NCBI GenBank assembly: GCA_033964015.1
Contig: CM066912.1
Location: 25,269,605-25,333,604, forward strand
Direction: 5' to 3'
Origin: Scolanthus callimorphus
Taxonomy: Eukaryota; Cnidaria; Anthozoa; Actiniaria; Edwardsiidae
DNA length: 64,000 bases
Positions 56,457 to 64,000 of the stretch are shown in pieces. Position 1 is the stretch's first letter, and each line of letters opens with the position of its first letter. The position numbers and the translations under genes were made by a program. Under the pieces are notes generated by a model, which saw only the letters and a list, made by a program, of their open reading frames with translations, did no database searches and was not told the origin of the DNA.

Positions 56457-57002
56457 TTAAGGTGGCGTACACCTATTCAAAGGCAAAACAACATAAAGGT
56501 TTAGACACCGAGTTTAGTCATAAAACGTTCCCCGATTAGTGTCATTTTTTGCCAGTCAATAAACAACTATTCAGCTTTCCACTTGGTATCGTTTACTTTG
56601 AATAAATGTAACCGATTTCTTGAAATCAGTGAAAAGACAAAGTGGGGTAAAATTAAATATGGCCTCCTTTTTTTATAAAAAACACGGCTAAGTCCCACTT
56701 TTTTGGTCTTTTTTGGTCAATTTTGGAGTTCCTCTGAATCATCCAATTTTTTCTTAATTGGACAGCATGGAGTCCTATTATATATACAAATAGGAGGCCA
56801 TGTTTAATTTTACCCCACTTTGTCCATTCACTGATTTCAGGAAATCGGTTAAATTTATTGAAAGAAAACGATACCAAGTAGAAAGCTGAATAGTTGATAT
56901 TGGCTGGCAAAAAATGGCACTAATCGGGGAACGTTTTATGTCTAAACGCGGTGTCTAAACTTTCCCGTTGTTTTGCCTTTGAATAGGTGTACGCCACCTT
57001 AA
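56457..57002. repeat. 546-bp foldback with ~210-base arms
   Basis: Begins TTAAGGTGGCGTACACCTAT and ends with the inverse, ATAGGTGTACGCCACCTTAA. Arm pairing continues through AACGTTCCCCGATTAGTG, AAGCTGAATAGTTG and GATTTC motifs to a loop near 56720. TTAA or TA at both edges may be the target site. Confidence 0.9.
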
Positions 57003-57008
57003 GTCTTC

Positions 57009-57262
57009 AGCCCGGCGCAAACGAACTCAACATTTCTCGACTTTGTTGCAGCAACAATGTTGTTCGTATGTTGTTGAATGTTGCGCATCGCCGCAAACGA
57101 ATACAACACGTCTCAACATTGTTTTCGCCTCGCTGGTGATGCGATGCATTCTGGGCAAAAAACTATTTGTTTACACTCTATTTCCATGGATACAGTATAC
57201 AATGCGCGTGCGCGAGTCAAACTTTGTTGAGAGTTCAGCGCAAACGAACGCAACTTTGTTGT
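57009..57262. repeat. Diverged MITE with GCGCAAACGAAC motifs
   Basis: GGCGCAAACGAACTCAACAT at the left and TTGAGAGTTCAGCGCAAACG at the right, with TTGTTGCAGCAACAA and repeated CAACATTGTT in between. The ends are imperfect. Confidence 0.5.
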
Positions 57263-57455
57263 GATTATTTTTTTTTACTTCTCTAAGATATTGTAGGATA
57301 TTTATTTATAGTTGATTTATAGTTGAGGATTGTAACAAATATGCTGTGCAGGATGTTTTTTTCAAAATCACTCCCCCCCCCCCCCCCCTCAGAAGTCAAA
57401 TGGTTTTCACTAGCAACGTAAGCATAAGGATCAAACTAACTATTTTCTTTGGTGC

Positions 57456-57548
57456 GGTTTTCACTACGACATAAGTGTAAGTATAAGGATCAAAGGCTTC
57501 CGTTCTTCTTATGCTTATGCTTACGTCGTTTATGTCGTAGTGATAACC
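57456..57548. repeat. Foldback element
   Basis: GGTTTTCACTACGACATAAG at the left and TTATGTCGTAGTGATAACC at the right. A partial extra arm (GGTTTTCACTAGCAACGTAA) precedes it at about 57402. A C-run lies at 57372-57388. Confidence 0.75.
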
Positions 57549-57841
57549 AACTCTAATGAAGCGGCATCATTTGAAAAAAACGAAAGGTTCGACAGAAGTT
57601 TGAGTGAAGTTCAACGTTTTTGTTGGGCCTTATACCCGTAGCAACTACCACATAACAAACACAAAATCACTCAAGGGGTTTTACAAAAGCTACCGGGTTG
57701 CTTAGCTGATTGATACAGGGAACTCTTTGGAAAACGAATAAGTCGGTACAGAATTATTAAAACCGCAGTGTGTAATAGCTGTTTGACAATCTGAAACATG
57801 TCCTAATTTTTAAGGTAGCACAATGTATATGTATAAGTAAT

Positions 57842-58021
57842 ACCCTGCAGAGGTTTCTTTCTGTCAGTCTTTTATTAGTTATTAATGTTATTCGTGTGTC
57901 TGGTATTTCGCGTGGGTGTTTTGATTGACCATGTTCAAAACACCACGCGAAATACCATACACGCGAACAACTTTGCTAGCTAATGAAAGACTGTCAGAAA
58001 GAAACCTCTTCTAGCAGGGTG
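57842..58021. repeat. Foldback element at the edge of LINE 2
   Basis: ACCCTGCAGAGGTTTCTTTC is inverted as GAAAGAAACCTCTTCTAGCA. Inner arms GGTATTTCGCGTGGGTGTTT and inverse. One arm plus the following LINE text recurs at 61565-61690. Confidence 0.8.
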
Positions 58022-58829
58022 TATAGGTAAGAACCATGTCACCTGTACGTTTAGAAACTATCAGTTTTCAATGGGAAGCTAAATGTAATCCTACTGATGT
58101 GATAGATACCGCAGTAGAGGGGATTGAACAACGGGTTTCGATAGATTCTGTAATTAATGCTTATGGTAGATCTTTAGCGGAGCTTTGCCAAGGGAATGGT
58201 CTGTTGATCTTGAATGGTCGGAATGGCCCAATATACATGTCACACGTATAATGGCCAGTGTGGTGGACTATGGGATTGCTTCCTGTGGTTTATATCTCTG
58301 TTTCTAGTATTAGTGACTTGTCTCAGGGGGATCGGGTGAATGTATTGCAGAATTCAGGTAATCTAGCCCCCTTGCCGGATTCTATGGACTGGAGTGAGGC
58401 TTTCTCGAGTAAGTTTAAGGAGATGTGTCAGTCGGAAGAATTTCTTGCTAGTGTGAATAGTTTTTGTTTTGCACGACCAGCTAGTCAAGTTGAAAATGCG
58501 ATTCTAGATTCCCCTGTATCCGTGGAAGAAGTTTGTCGTTTGGCCAAAAAGTTGGAAAGCAAATAGGCAAGTGCTCGTGATGTAGTAAACAATGAGATTA
58601 TTAAGAACTGTGTCGGCTCTCTATCGCCATATTTTGCACGATTATTTAACGTTATTATTTCTCGCGGTTTTTTCCCACAGACTTTGTCTGAAGGGCTTAT
58701 AGTGCCACTTCATAAGTCGGGAGATAAGTTGGACCCAGGTAATTACAGAGGTATTTGTGTGAGTAGCTGTTTGGGAAAATTCTTCACTCTTATTATAAAT
58801 AATCGACTTAATAGGTTTTTAGAGGAAAA

Positions 58830-59154
58830 TTGGCTTATATGAATATTTATCAGATAGGTTTCAGAAAGGGTTTTAGAACCACAGACCATGTGTTCATTTT
58901 TAAATCTTTACTTGAGTTTTATAAGAGTAAGAAAAAGCGTTTATTTACTTGTTTTGTGGATTTCAGGAAGGCTTACGATAGATTTTGGCGTGGTCTCTTC
59001 TATAAGGTCATTAGATCTGGCTGCAGTAAGAACTTTGTACGCATTCTTCTGACTATGTACTGTCTGTATTCGTCGGTTCAGTCTGCCGTTAAAATAAGGG
59101 AGGGGATAACCCCGTTTTTCCGTTCGGAGATAGGAGTTAAACAGGGTTGCAATC
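58830..59154 (+). pseudogene. LINE 2 reverse transcriptase, palm segment
   Basis: An open stretch of ~110 codons with GFRKGFRTTDHVFIFKSLLE, FVDFRKAYDRFW (motif A, Asp of DFRKAYD) and GVKQGCNL (motif B start), ending where a MITE is inserted. It continues in the correct frame after the MITE at 59506. Confidence 0.8.
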
Positions 59155-59157
59155 TTA

Positions 59158-59502
59158 TACCCCATTCACACCGCCGCTTAAACTAGTTTAAAGGTAAACA
59201 TGAACAACAACAACCAAAGGTTGAGATTTATGTTAAACGCCGTGGGAAAATTGGTGTTTTGCTGACGTTTCGAGCGTTAGCCCTTCGTCGGAGCAAAGGT
59301 TTAAAGGTAGTTTAATTAAACTGGTTTGAATCTTTATCTCCTAAGAGGAGATTGTTCCAAGGACAAAACTGAATAGACGGTACTGTACATGTTACTAGTG
59401 ATCATTTAGCTAGTAAGAGTTTATCGCAGTAAGAAACTTGTCATGTTATCAGGCGAAGAAAAACCTTGTTTAGCTAAACATGGTTTCGGTGTGAATGGGG
59501 TA
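59158..59502. mobile_element. PIF/Harbinger-like MITE inserted in LINE 2
   Basis: A 345-bp element with perfect 16-base terminal repeats TACCCCATTCACACCG. It is flanked by TTA at 59155-59157 and 59503-59505. A TTA target duplication is typical of PIF/Harbinger elements. Excising it with one TTA rejoins the RT frame (QGCNL + SPTLF). Confidence 0.88.
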
Positions 59503-60502
59503 TTAGTCCAACCTTGTTTAATATGTTTTTAAATGATTTACCAGATATTTTTTGCGACGAGTCGTGTTCTCCCGTTTCGTTGAACGGTTTTCCCTGTAAT
59601 TGCTTACTGTATGCAGGCGATTTGGTGATATTCTCAGAGTCCGAGGCTGGTCTCCAATGTTCTTTCGGATAGATTAGGTGTCTATACAACAAAATGGAGG
59701 TTGTCTGTTAATATGAAGAAGTCCAAAGTTATGATGTTTGGTTCCCCGGCTACAAGGCGGCCATTCTTGCTTTCTCGCTGGACTCTAAGTGATGACAGTT
59801 TAGGATGTGTAGACGAATATGTATATTAGGGGGTAACCTTCCACGTTTCTGGCAATTTTAAAAGGGCTCGTAAGGCCCTTTACTATAAAGCTCTAAGGGC
59901 TTACCATAGTCTGTTTGAGAGGTTCTCAAATCTTGAGAGAGTATCAATAAGGGTGATGTTAAAACTCTTTTCGGCAGTGGTGCTTCCGGTTTTATGTTAC
60001 GGATGTGAAGTTTGGGGCGCTTATGAGCTACAGGCAGAACACCGAATTTTGCAAATTTTAAAGAGAAATTATTTAAGAAGATAAACGATTTAGAAAGATT
60101 ACATCTGAAATTTTGTAAACGGCGCTTGTTAGGGATATATACGCTAAATCCGTTAATATTTGAGTTTGTGCAGAATTGGGCAGAAGAAGACCCTTAATTA
60201 TTGAAATTTTGACAAGAGTAGTCAAATACTGGCTACGGATTTCAAATGTGGTTTATGCGGATACTCTCGTTGGGAAGGCGGCGAGATGGGGGATATTCAT
60301 CCAATTGTCAGGGGGTATTACTTCAGATTTTTATTGAATATTATTTGGGAGGTTTAGGAAAACTATAAAAGCGATCTTACGATTCCATATGAGAGCATTG
60401 GATCAATCTCAAATCGGGTGAAAATTTCTTTGAATAAATGTTTTGATGTGGAATGGAAAGGTCAGATTCAACTTTCCAGAAAATTGCAAACTCTGAATCT
60501 TG

Positions 60503-61035
60503 TTAAACCAACAACAAGACAACAAGAAGTTTATTTTGCAAATAAATAGAGTAGGAAATAAGGTAGCGCCATCCGCAAATAGAAAAACTAGTCGAGGCGG
60601 ATGGCACTAGATTTACAAACAGATTATTATTAATATTTTTCATTAGAGCTGCATCACTTGTTTATACATAAAAGGGAAATAGCGAAAAGGTAGAAAAAGT
60701 TGAAAGAAAATTAAGTAAGATGAATTTAAAAAGATGTTATTAAGCGAATGAAAGTTTGGGCATCCTCAAGATCATTTTATCCACACCAATATAATCGTTT
60801 TCAGTTTCTAACAAATGTATCAGTATTTTTCTTAATTGTTGCTTAAAATTCGTTTTATTCTCATTTCTCAAGCTTACTGGTAAACTATTATAAATACAGG
60901 ATCCAGACCGTGAAAATGAAAGTTTCTGGATCTCAAGTCTTGACGATTTGACATAAACCACGATTAGAGTTTTCTCGTTCAATGTCCAATGTAGACGAGC
61001 GGTTACAAGATTTAGAGTTTCTGCGAATCGATTCT
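60503..61035 (-). mobile_element. 5'-truncated LINE 3' fragment, opposite orientation, nested in LINE 2
   Basis: The minus-strand frame 61057-60740 carries the typical C-terminal end of a CR1-like RT polyprotein (RLEIQKLSFSRSGSCIYNSL, PVSLRNENK, FKQQLRKILIHLLE). It is followed by a 3'UTR ending AATAAACTTCTTGTTGTC, TTGTTGTTGG at about 60503-60530. It splits LINE 2 between its RT and C-terminal Cys motif. The junction on the right is approximate. Confidence 0.7.
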
Positions 61036-61401
61036 CGGTTGAAGCTGGAAGATACACGGGGACCGATTATAATTTTAGGAAGTGTAATTTCTGTGATTTA
61101 AATGAGGTCGGAGATGAGTTACATTATTTTTCGTTTTGTTCAAATGGAAAAAATTCTATAATCAGGAGTAACTTTTTGCATAGCCTGAAGTGTGTGAATT
61201 CAGCGTTTTCTCTTTTCAGTGATAGAGATCTACATTTATTTATTGTGTATCTATGATAGATGAATCGATAATTCCTTTGACAGCTAGATTTATATGTGAT
61301 TTAATGTGTCAATTTGAGTTGTTATAAGTATGTTTGTGCTTCCCATGAACCTAGTAAGGTTTAAGTGGATTATTAATTATTATTATTATTATTATTATTG
61401 C

Positions 61402-61851
61402 TATTATTTTTCTTTCAAAATCTTCCTTGTGAATCAGCCATAGTTCGACAGAGGTCCCAAGAATGTTCTGAGGTACACCGTAACTGTGTCAGTGTACACG
61501 CATTAGAGAGCATCCCGTTAACTGAGCAAGTCTGAGTACGGATCTCTAAATATTCGTGTGTCACGCGAAAACTTTGCTAGCTAATGAAAGACTGACAGAA
61601 AGAAACCTATTCTAGCAGGGTGTGTAGGTAAGAACCATGTCACCTGTACAGTTAGAAACTAGAAGTTTCCAATGGGAAGCTAAATGTTGTGTTCATTCTT
61701 TCAACTATTATTTATCCTTCAAAATCTCCCTTGTGAATCAGCCTAGCTCGGCAGAGGACCCAAGAATGTGCTGAGGTACACCGTCGCTGTGTCAGTGTAC
61801 ATTAGAGAGCATCCCGTTAACTGAGCAAGTCTGAGTACGGATCTCTAAATA
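61402..61851. repeat. Tandem-like duplication separated by a LINE/MITE junction piece
   Basis: 61402-61550 and 61705-61851 are direct copies (CTTGTGAATCAGCC, GAGAGCATCCCGTTAACTGA, GCAAGTCTGAGTACGGATCT). Between them, 61565-61690 repeats the right arm of the 57842-58021 foldback plus the first ~65 bases of LINE 2. (ATT)n precedes the first copy at 61375-61400. Confidence 0.8.
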
Positions 61852-61893
61852 GGACTTAAACCATTTGTAGGCAAAACCGTACTGTATATGCCG

Positions 61894-62172
61894 TAATAGC
61901 GGCCGAAGGCCGCAGAGCCGAGCACCATAGGTCTCGCAGGAAGAATACAATAGCTCATAGTTTAGACTCAGGTCAAGAGCTCCTCAGGTATATGATCGAC
62001 TTCGTTTTTCTTGGTTCAGCGGTATTCTCATGGGTATCGCGGGCGCGTCCGTGTCTGCGTGCGTGCCCATATCACAGGCAATCCCCAAACCGTCTCATTT
62101 TGGCGGAAAAATACCATTTACTATAATCACTGGGAGCTCCGCTTTTAGGCAGTGCCTAAATCTATATATTAG
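61894..62172. mobile_element. Helentron-like non-autonomous element, copy 3 (short)
   Basis: Starts TAATAGCGGCCGAAGGCCGC and ends GGAGCTCCGC (62133-62142), hairpin TTTAGGCAGTGCCTAAA (62144-62160) and tail TCTATATATTAG. It has the same termini as 12995-13422 and 43079-44439 but no minisatellite. Confidence 0.6.
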
Positions 62173-62224
62173 CTTTAGCCTTAGTCGGTCGCTTCTTTGC
62201 TATCGTTTAAATTGTTTATACATT

Positions 62225-62357
62225 CGATATTAAAAGACGAACCAGCCATAATTATCGTAAATATCGCACTACATGCCCTAAATAAGCCGATGGAAATGGA
62301 TGTTTTCTCTGACTTGGTATATTCCTAGGCTGACAAAATGGCGGCTGACAGGCTCTT
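62225..62357. repeat. MITE family A, right-half fragment
   Basis: CCGATGGAAATGGATG, then GACTTGGTAT, CTAGGCTGACAAAATGGCGG, CTGACAGGCTCTTG match the 4873-5105 copy. The left end is lost. It lies just upstream of the truncated receptor. Confidence 0.7.
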
Positions 62358-62422
62358 GAAAGTCTTACCCTTCATAATGCTTTCATTCTCAGGTAACAAC
62401 AGGCTTGTAGCTTCACCCTAAA

Positions 62423-62674
62423 ATGGGATTCGGCGACGACAATTGCGCTGATGTACCAGCTCCATTTGTCCTCTCGGTTTTCACTTCAGTCATTACCAGC
62501 CTCCTAACGGTCATCACGCTACCTGGCAACCTACTGATATGCGTTGCCATAGTGAGAGATCCAAATAAGGAGTTAAAGACCTCCTTCAACTATTTGCTGC
62601 TGAATATGGCCATATCCGATCTTATTGTGGGTGCCATTACTGATCCAATATTTACATTTTTCCACGTAAGGTAA
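62423..62674 (+). pseudogene. Truncated class A GPCR (N-terminus to TM2)
   Basis: From the ATG at 62423, 83 codons align with the other two receptors here: N-terminal cysteine (DDNCAD), TM1 (TLPGNLLICV) and TM2 (LLNMAISDLIVG, then DPIFTFFHV). The frame then meets TAA at GTAAGGTAAGG. The paralogues continue with REAL at this point. Either sequence from CAC|GTAAGG onward is an intron whose next exon is outside the window, or the gene was cut by repeat insertion. The paralogues are intronless and a foldback starts within ~20-30 bases, so truncation is favoured. No TM3-TM7 is seen to 64000. Confidence 0.75.
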
Positions 62675-62695
62675 GGTTATGTGTCTCCTTGCAAC

Positions 62696-62818
62696 CAGTC
62701 CCTGGCGTCGAGAGCGGTCCGTATAGGAAAACCTATGACCTCGGCCAGGAAACTTTTTCCAGCCCTCGATCACAGTTTTTGTGTATAAGGACCTCAAAGC
62801 CGCTAAAATAACATATTG
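62696..62818. repeat. Diverged foldback copy next to the truncated GPCR
   Basis: GCGGTCCGTATAGGAAAACC ... TGTGTATAAGGACCTCAAAGCCG is an imperfect relative of the better preserved element at 62980-63114. Confidence 0.6.
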
Positions 62819-62979
62819 TGTTTTCAATAAAGTTAGTCACGCAGAAAGAGAGAAGGTACAAAGCTTGACTAAATGTATTGTGTTCATTATAATTTGAGTA
62901 GCGTTGTGATAATTATTTTTTGCTTAAAATACCGCATTCTTAAAGCTATAATAATAATGATAATATATATTTATGTTAT

Positions 62980-63114
62980 TTACCGGCTGCGAGGTCCGTA
63001 TAGGGAAAACACTGTGACCGAGGGTTGGAAAATGTTGACCGAGGCCGGAGCACGAACATTTTCCAGGCCGAGGTCACAGTTTTTCCCTATACGGACTGAC
63101 CTAAAGCCGGTAAA
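62980..63114. repeat. Foldback element with TTTACCGGCTGCGAGGTCCG ends
   Basis: The ~48-base arms (GTCCGTATAGGGAAAACACT / inverse) flank GGCCTCGG-type motifs and a short loop near 63045. Confidence 0.85.
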
Positions 63115-63379
63115 CAATTTATTTATTTTTTTCCAACTCTAAAATTTGATTTTTTCGATGAAAACAAGCACGCTCAAATGGTTACCGTAACCTAAGTCAG
63201 AGACAGGAAAATATCGCCCCCGCGCGCGCTCTGAGAACCAATCAGATTGCAGAATTCGTTACCGTGTCCTCGAGGGAAAAAATAAAATGTTTAACCACAC
63301 GTTTTGTAGTATGGACTAAATTACAAGAGGGGTCATGGTCACGAAAGTTAAGCGATAAGTTAGAAATGTGTATATGAGA
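63115..63379. other. No gene recognised
   Basis: Contains a CGCGCGCG-rich patch (about 63217) followed by an AACCAATCAGATT box, typical of the repeat flanks here. Confidence 0.4.
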
Positions 63380-63709
63380 CAACCTTGTTGAAGCCCTTAC
63401 TCGTACGGGCCTAACGAGCCTAGCCCACCGTAGAGCCGAGGCTTGCTCACAGTTCATACATAAAACCAGATTAATTCCCCCAATAAGTAACCTGAAAAAA
63501 ACTACCACTGTTAAACATGGCTATGGCCTCCGAACGGGAAGTTCCAAGACTATCCCTTATCAAGCAGCCAAAACGAAGCGCCTCGCTGACTTTGTCACAA
63601 ATAGATTCTGAGTTATTAATTTATATTGTATTATTGTTACTGACCCACGCTAGTATTCAGCCTTTCGCTGCAATTGCGTTCAAATAAACTATTATTGATT
63701 GATTGATTG
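63380..63709 (+). mobile_element. LINE 3' end fragment with GATT tail
   Basis: The segment ends AATAAACTATTATTGATTGA, (GATT)n at 63692-63709, the usual form of a CR1/L2-type LINE 3' end. The upstream ~300 bases hold degenerate frames with no motif clear enough to name. The 5' limit is a guess. Confidence 0.5.
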
Positions 63710-63780
63710 AAGCTGAGGGTCCAAGTGTTTGCGTGACTGAGCTTCTGACCTCAGACAACCAAACTTCTCTAAAGCCTTGG

Positions 63781-63892
63781 TGCACACTTGCAACATAACG
63801 ACATAAGAAAAATATCACGCGAACCAAATTTAGCGGTGCACACTTGCAACATAACGACATAAGAAAAATATCACGCGAACCAAATTTAGCGG
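63781..63892. repeat. Exact 56-bp tandem duplication
   Basis: Units 63781-63836 and 63837-63892 (TGCACACTTGCAACATAACG, ACATAAGAAAAATATCACGC, GAACCAAATTTAGCGG) appear identical until the last bases. The phrase GCAACATAACG reappears at about 63985, near the window end. Confidence 0.92.
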
Positions 63893-64000
63893 TCCACAAA
63901 GATAACAGCTTGCTTTGGTGAAGTAATCTATGATCCATGGAAAATATTGATTATTTCAATTCTATTCCCATGCTTTTTTCGTTGCAACATAACGCCCTGA

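Larger units (their letters stand above)
58036..61260 (+). mobile_element. Old LINE 2 remnant (endonuclease end, RT, C-terminal Cys motif)
   Basis: Frame-broken remains read in order: the end of an APE-type endonuclease (QRVSIDSVINAYGRSLAELC, 58120-58180), a linker with VPLHKSGDKLDPGNYRGI (~58700-58755), and RT blocks GFRKGFRTTDHVF and VDFRKAYDRFW (58830-59160). After an inserted MITE come SPTLFNMFLNDLP and YAGD (59505-59620), and then a C-terminal KCNFCDLNEVGDELHYF with a Cys-x2-Cys pair (61080-61130). Many stops and frameshifts are present. The active-site YADD reads YAGD. A minus-strand LINE fragment interrupts it at about 60503-61030. The element is dead and much older than the LINE at 46399. 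Confidence 0.8.

Noticed and set aside
63242..63508. 88-codon minus-strand frame
   Set aside because: Antisense to a LINE 3' fragment, with no domain.
1..64000. tRNA, rRNA or snRNA genes
   Set aside because: I looked for B-box/A-box patterns and familiar RNA gene text and found none. A tRNAscan-SE and Infernal run would be decisive.

Overview
The window looks like animal nuclear DNA, most likely from an anthozoan cnidarian such as a stony coral or sea anemone. It is AT-rich, gene-sparse and has intron-containing genes with GT/AG splice sites. It carries small lineage-type rhodopsin-like receptor genes, a doublecortin-domain gene, non-LTR retrotransposons with APE-type endonucleases, and a dense population of palindromic MITE-like repeats, many with CCAAT/ATTGG motifs. 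The species assignment is inference. No bacterial, plasmid or CRISPR feature was found, and I recognised no tRNA or rRNA gene.

Genes I can support: (1) a class A GPCR on the minus strand at 5102-6174, complete from TM1 to the C-tail but broken by one missing base before TM6; (2) a three-exon DCDC2-like gene with two doublecortin domains on the minus strand at 16807-20435, whose exons join in matching phases to 734 residues; (3) an intact 329-residue intronless GPCR on the minus strand at 24951-25940; (4) an intronless secreted class 3 lipase with an N-terminal PSI-like cysteine module on the plus strand at 45117-46184; (5) a third GPCR relative on the plus strand at 62423-62674, cut off after TM2. 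The three GPCRs are one family (D2.50 at residue 66 in the two long copies; NPxxY reads NQxxY), so they are probably products of local duplication or retroposition.

Mobile DNA: a nearly full-length PHD/endonuclease/RT LINE (46399-49870) has two single-base homopolymer insertions and no in-frame ATG at its start. A second, older LINE (58036-61260) is split by a PIF/Harbinger-like MITE with a TTA target duplication and by a 5'-truncated LINE in the opposite orientation. LINE 3' ends also occur near 52.9 kb and 63.7 kb. Most of the remaining sequence is foldback/MITE families, several nested (20464-21031, 28303-28897, 50052-50494). Three elements (12995-13422, 43079-44439, 61894-62172) share a GC-rich start, an inverted subterminal repeat, a terminal hairpin and an identical 3' tail. 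This matches the layout of non-autonomous Helentron-like elements. The largest carries seven ~128-bp repeats, each with two CRE octamers and one E-box.

Gene and transposon boundaries interact. The stop codons of the first GPCR and of the DCDC2-like gene both lie in MITE ends. The last ~40 codons of the intact GPCR are one unit of a four-copy ~137-bp tandem array. Long intervals with no recognisable gene are listed as such.
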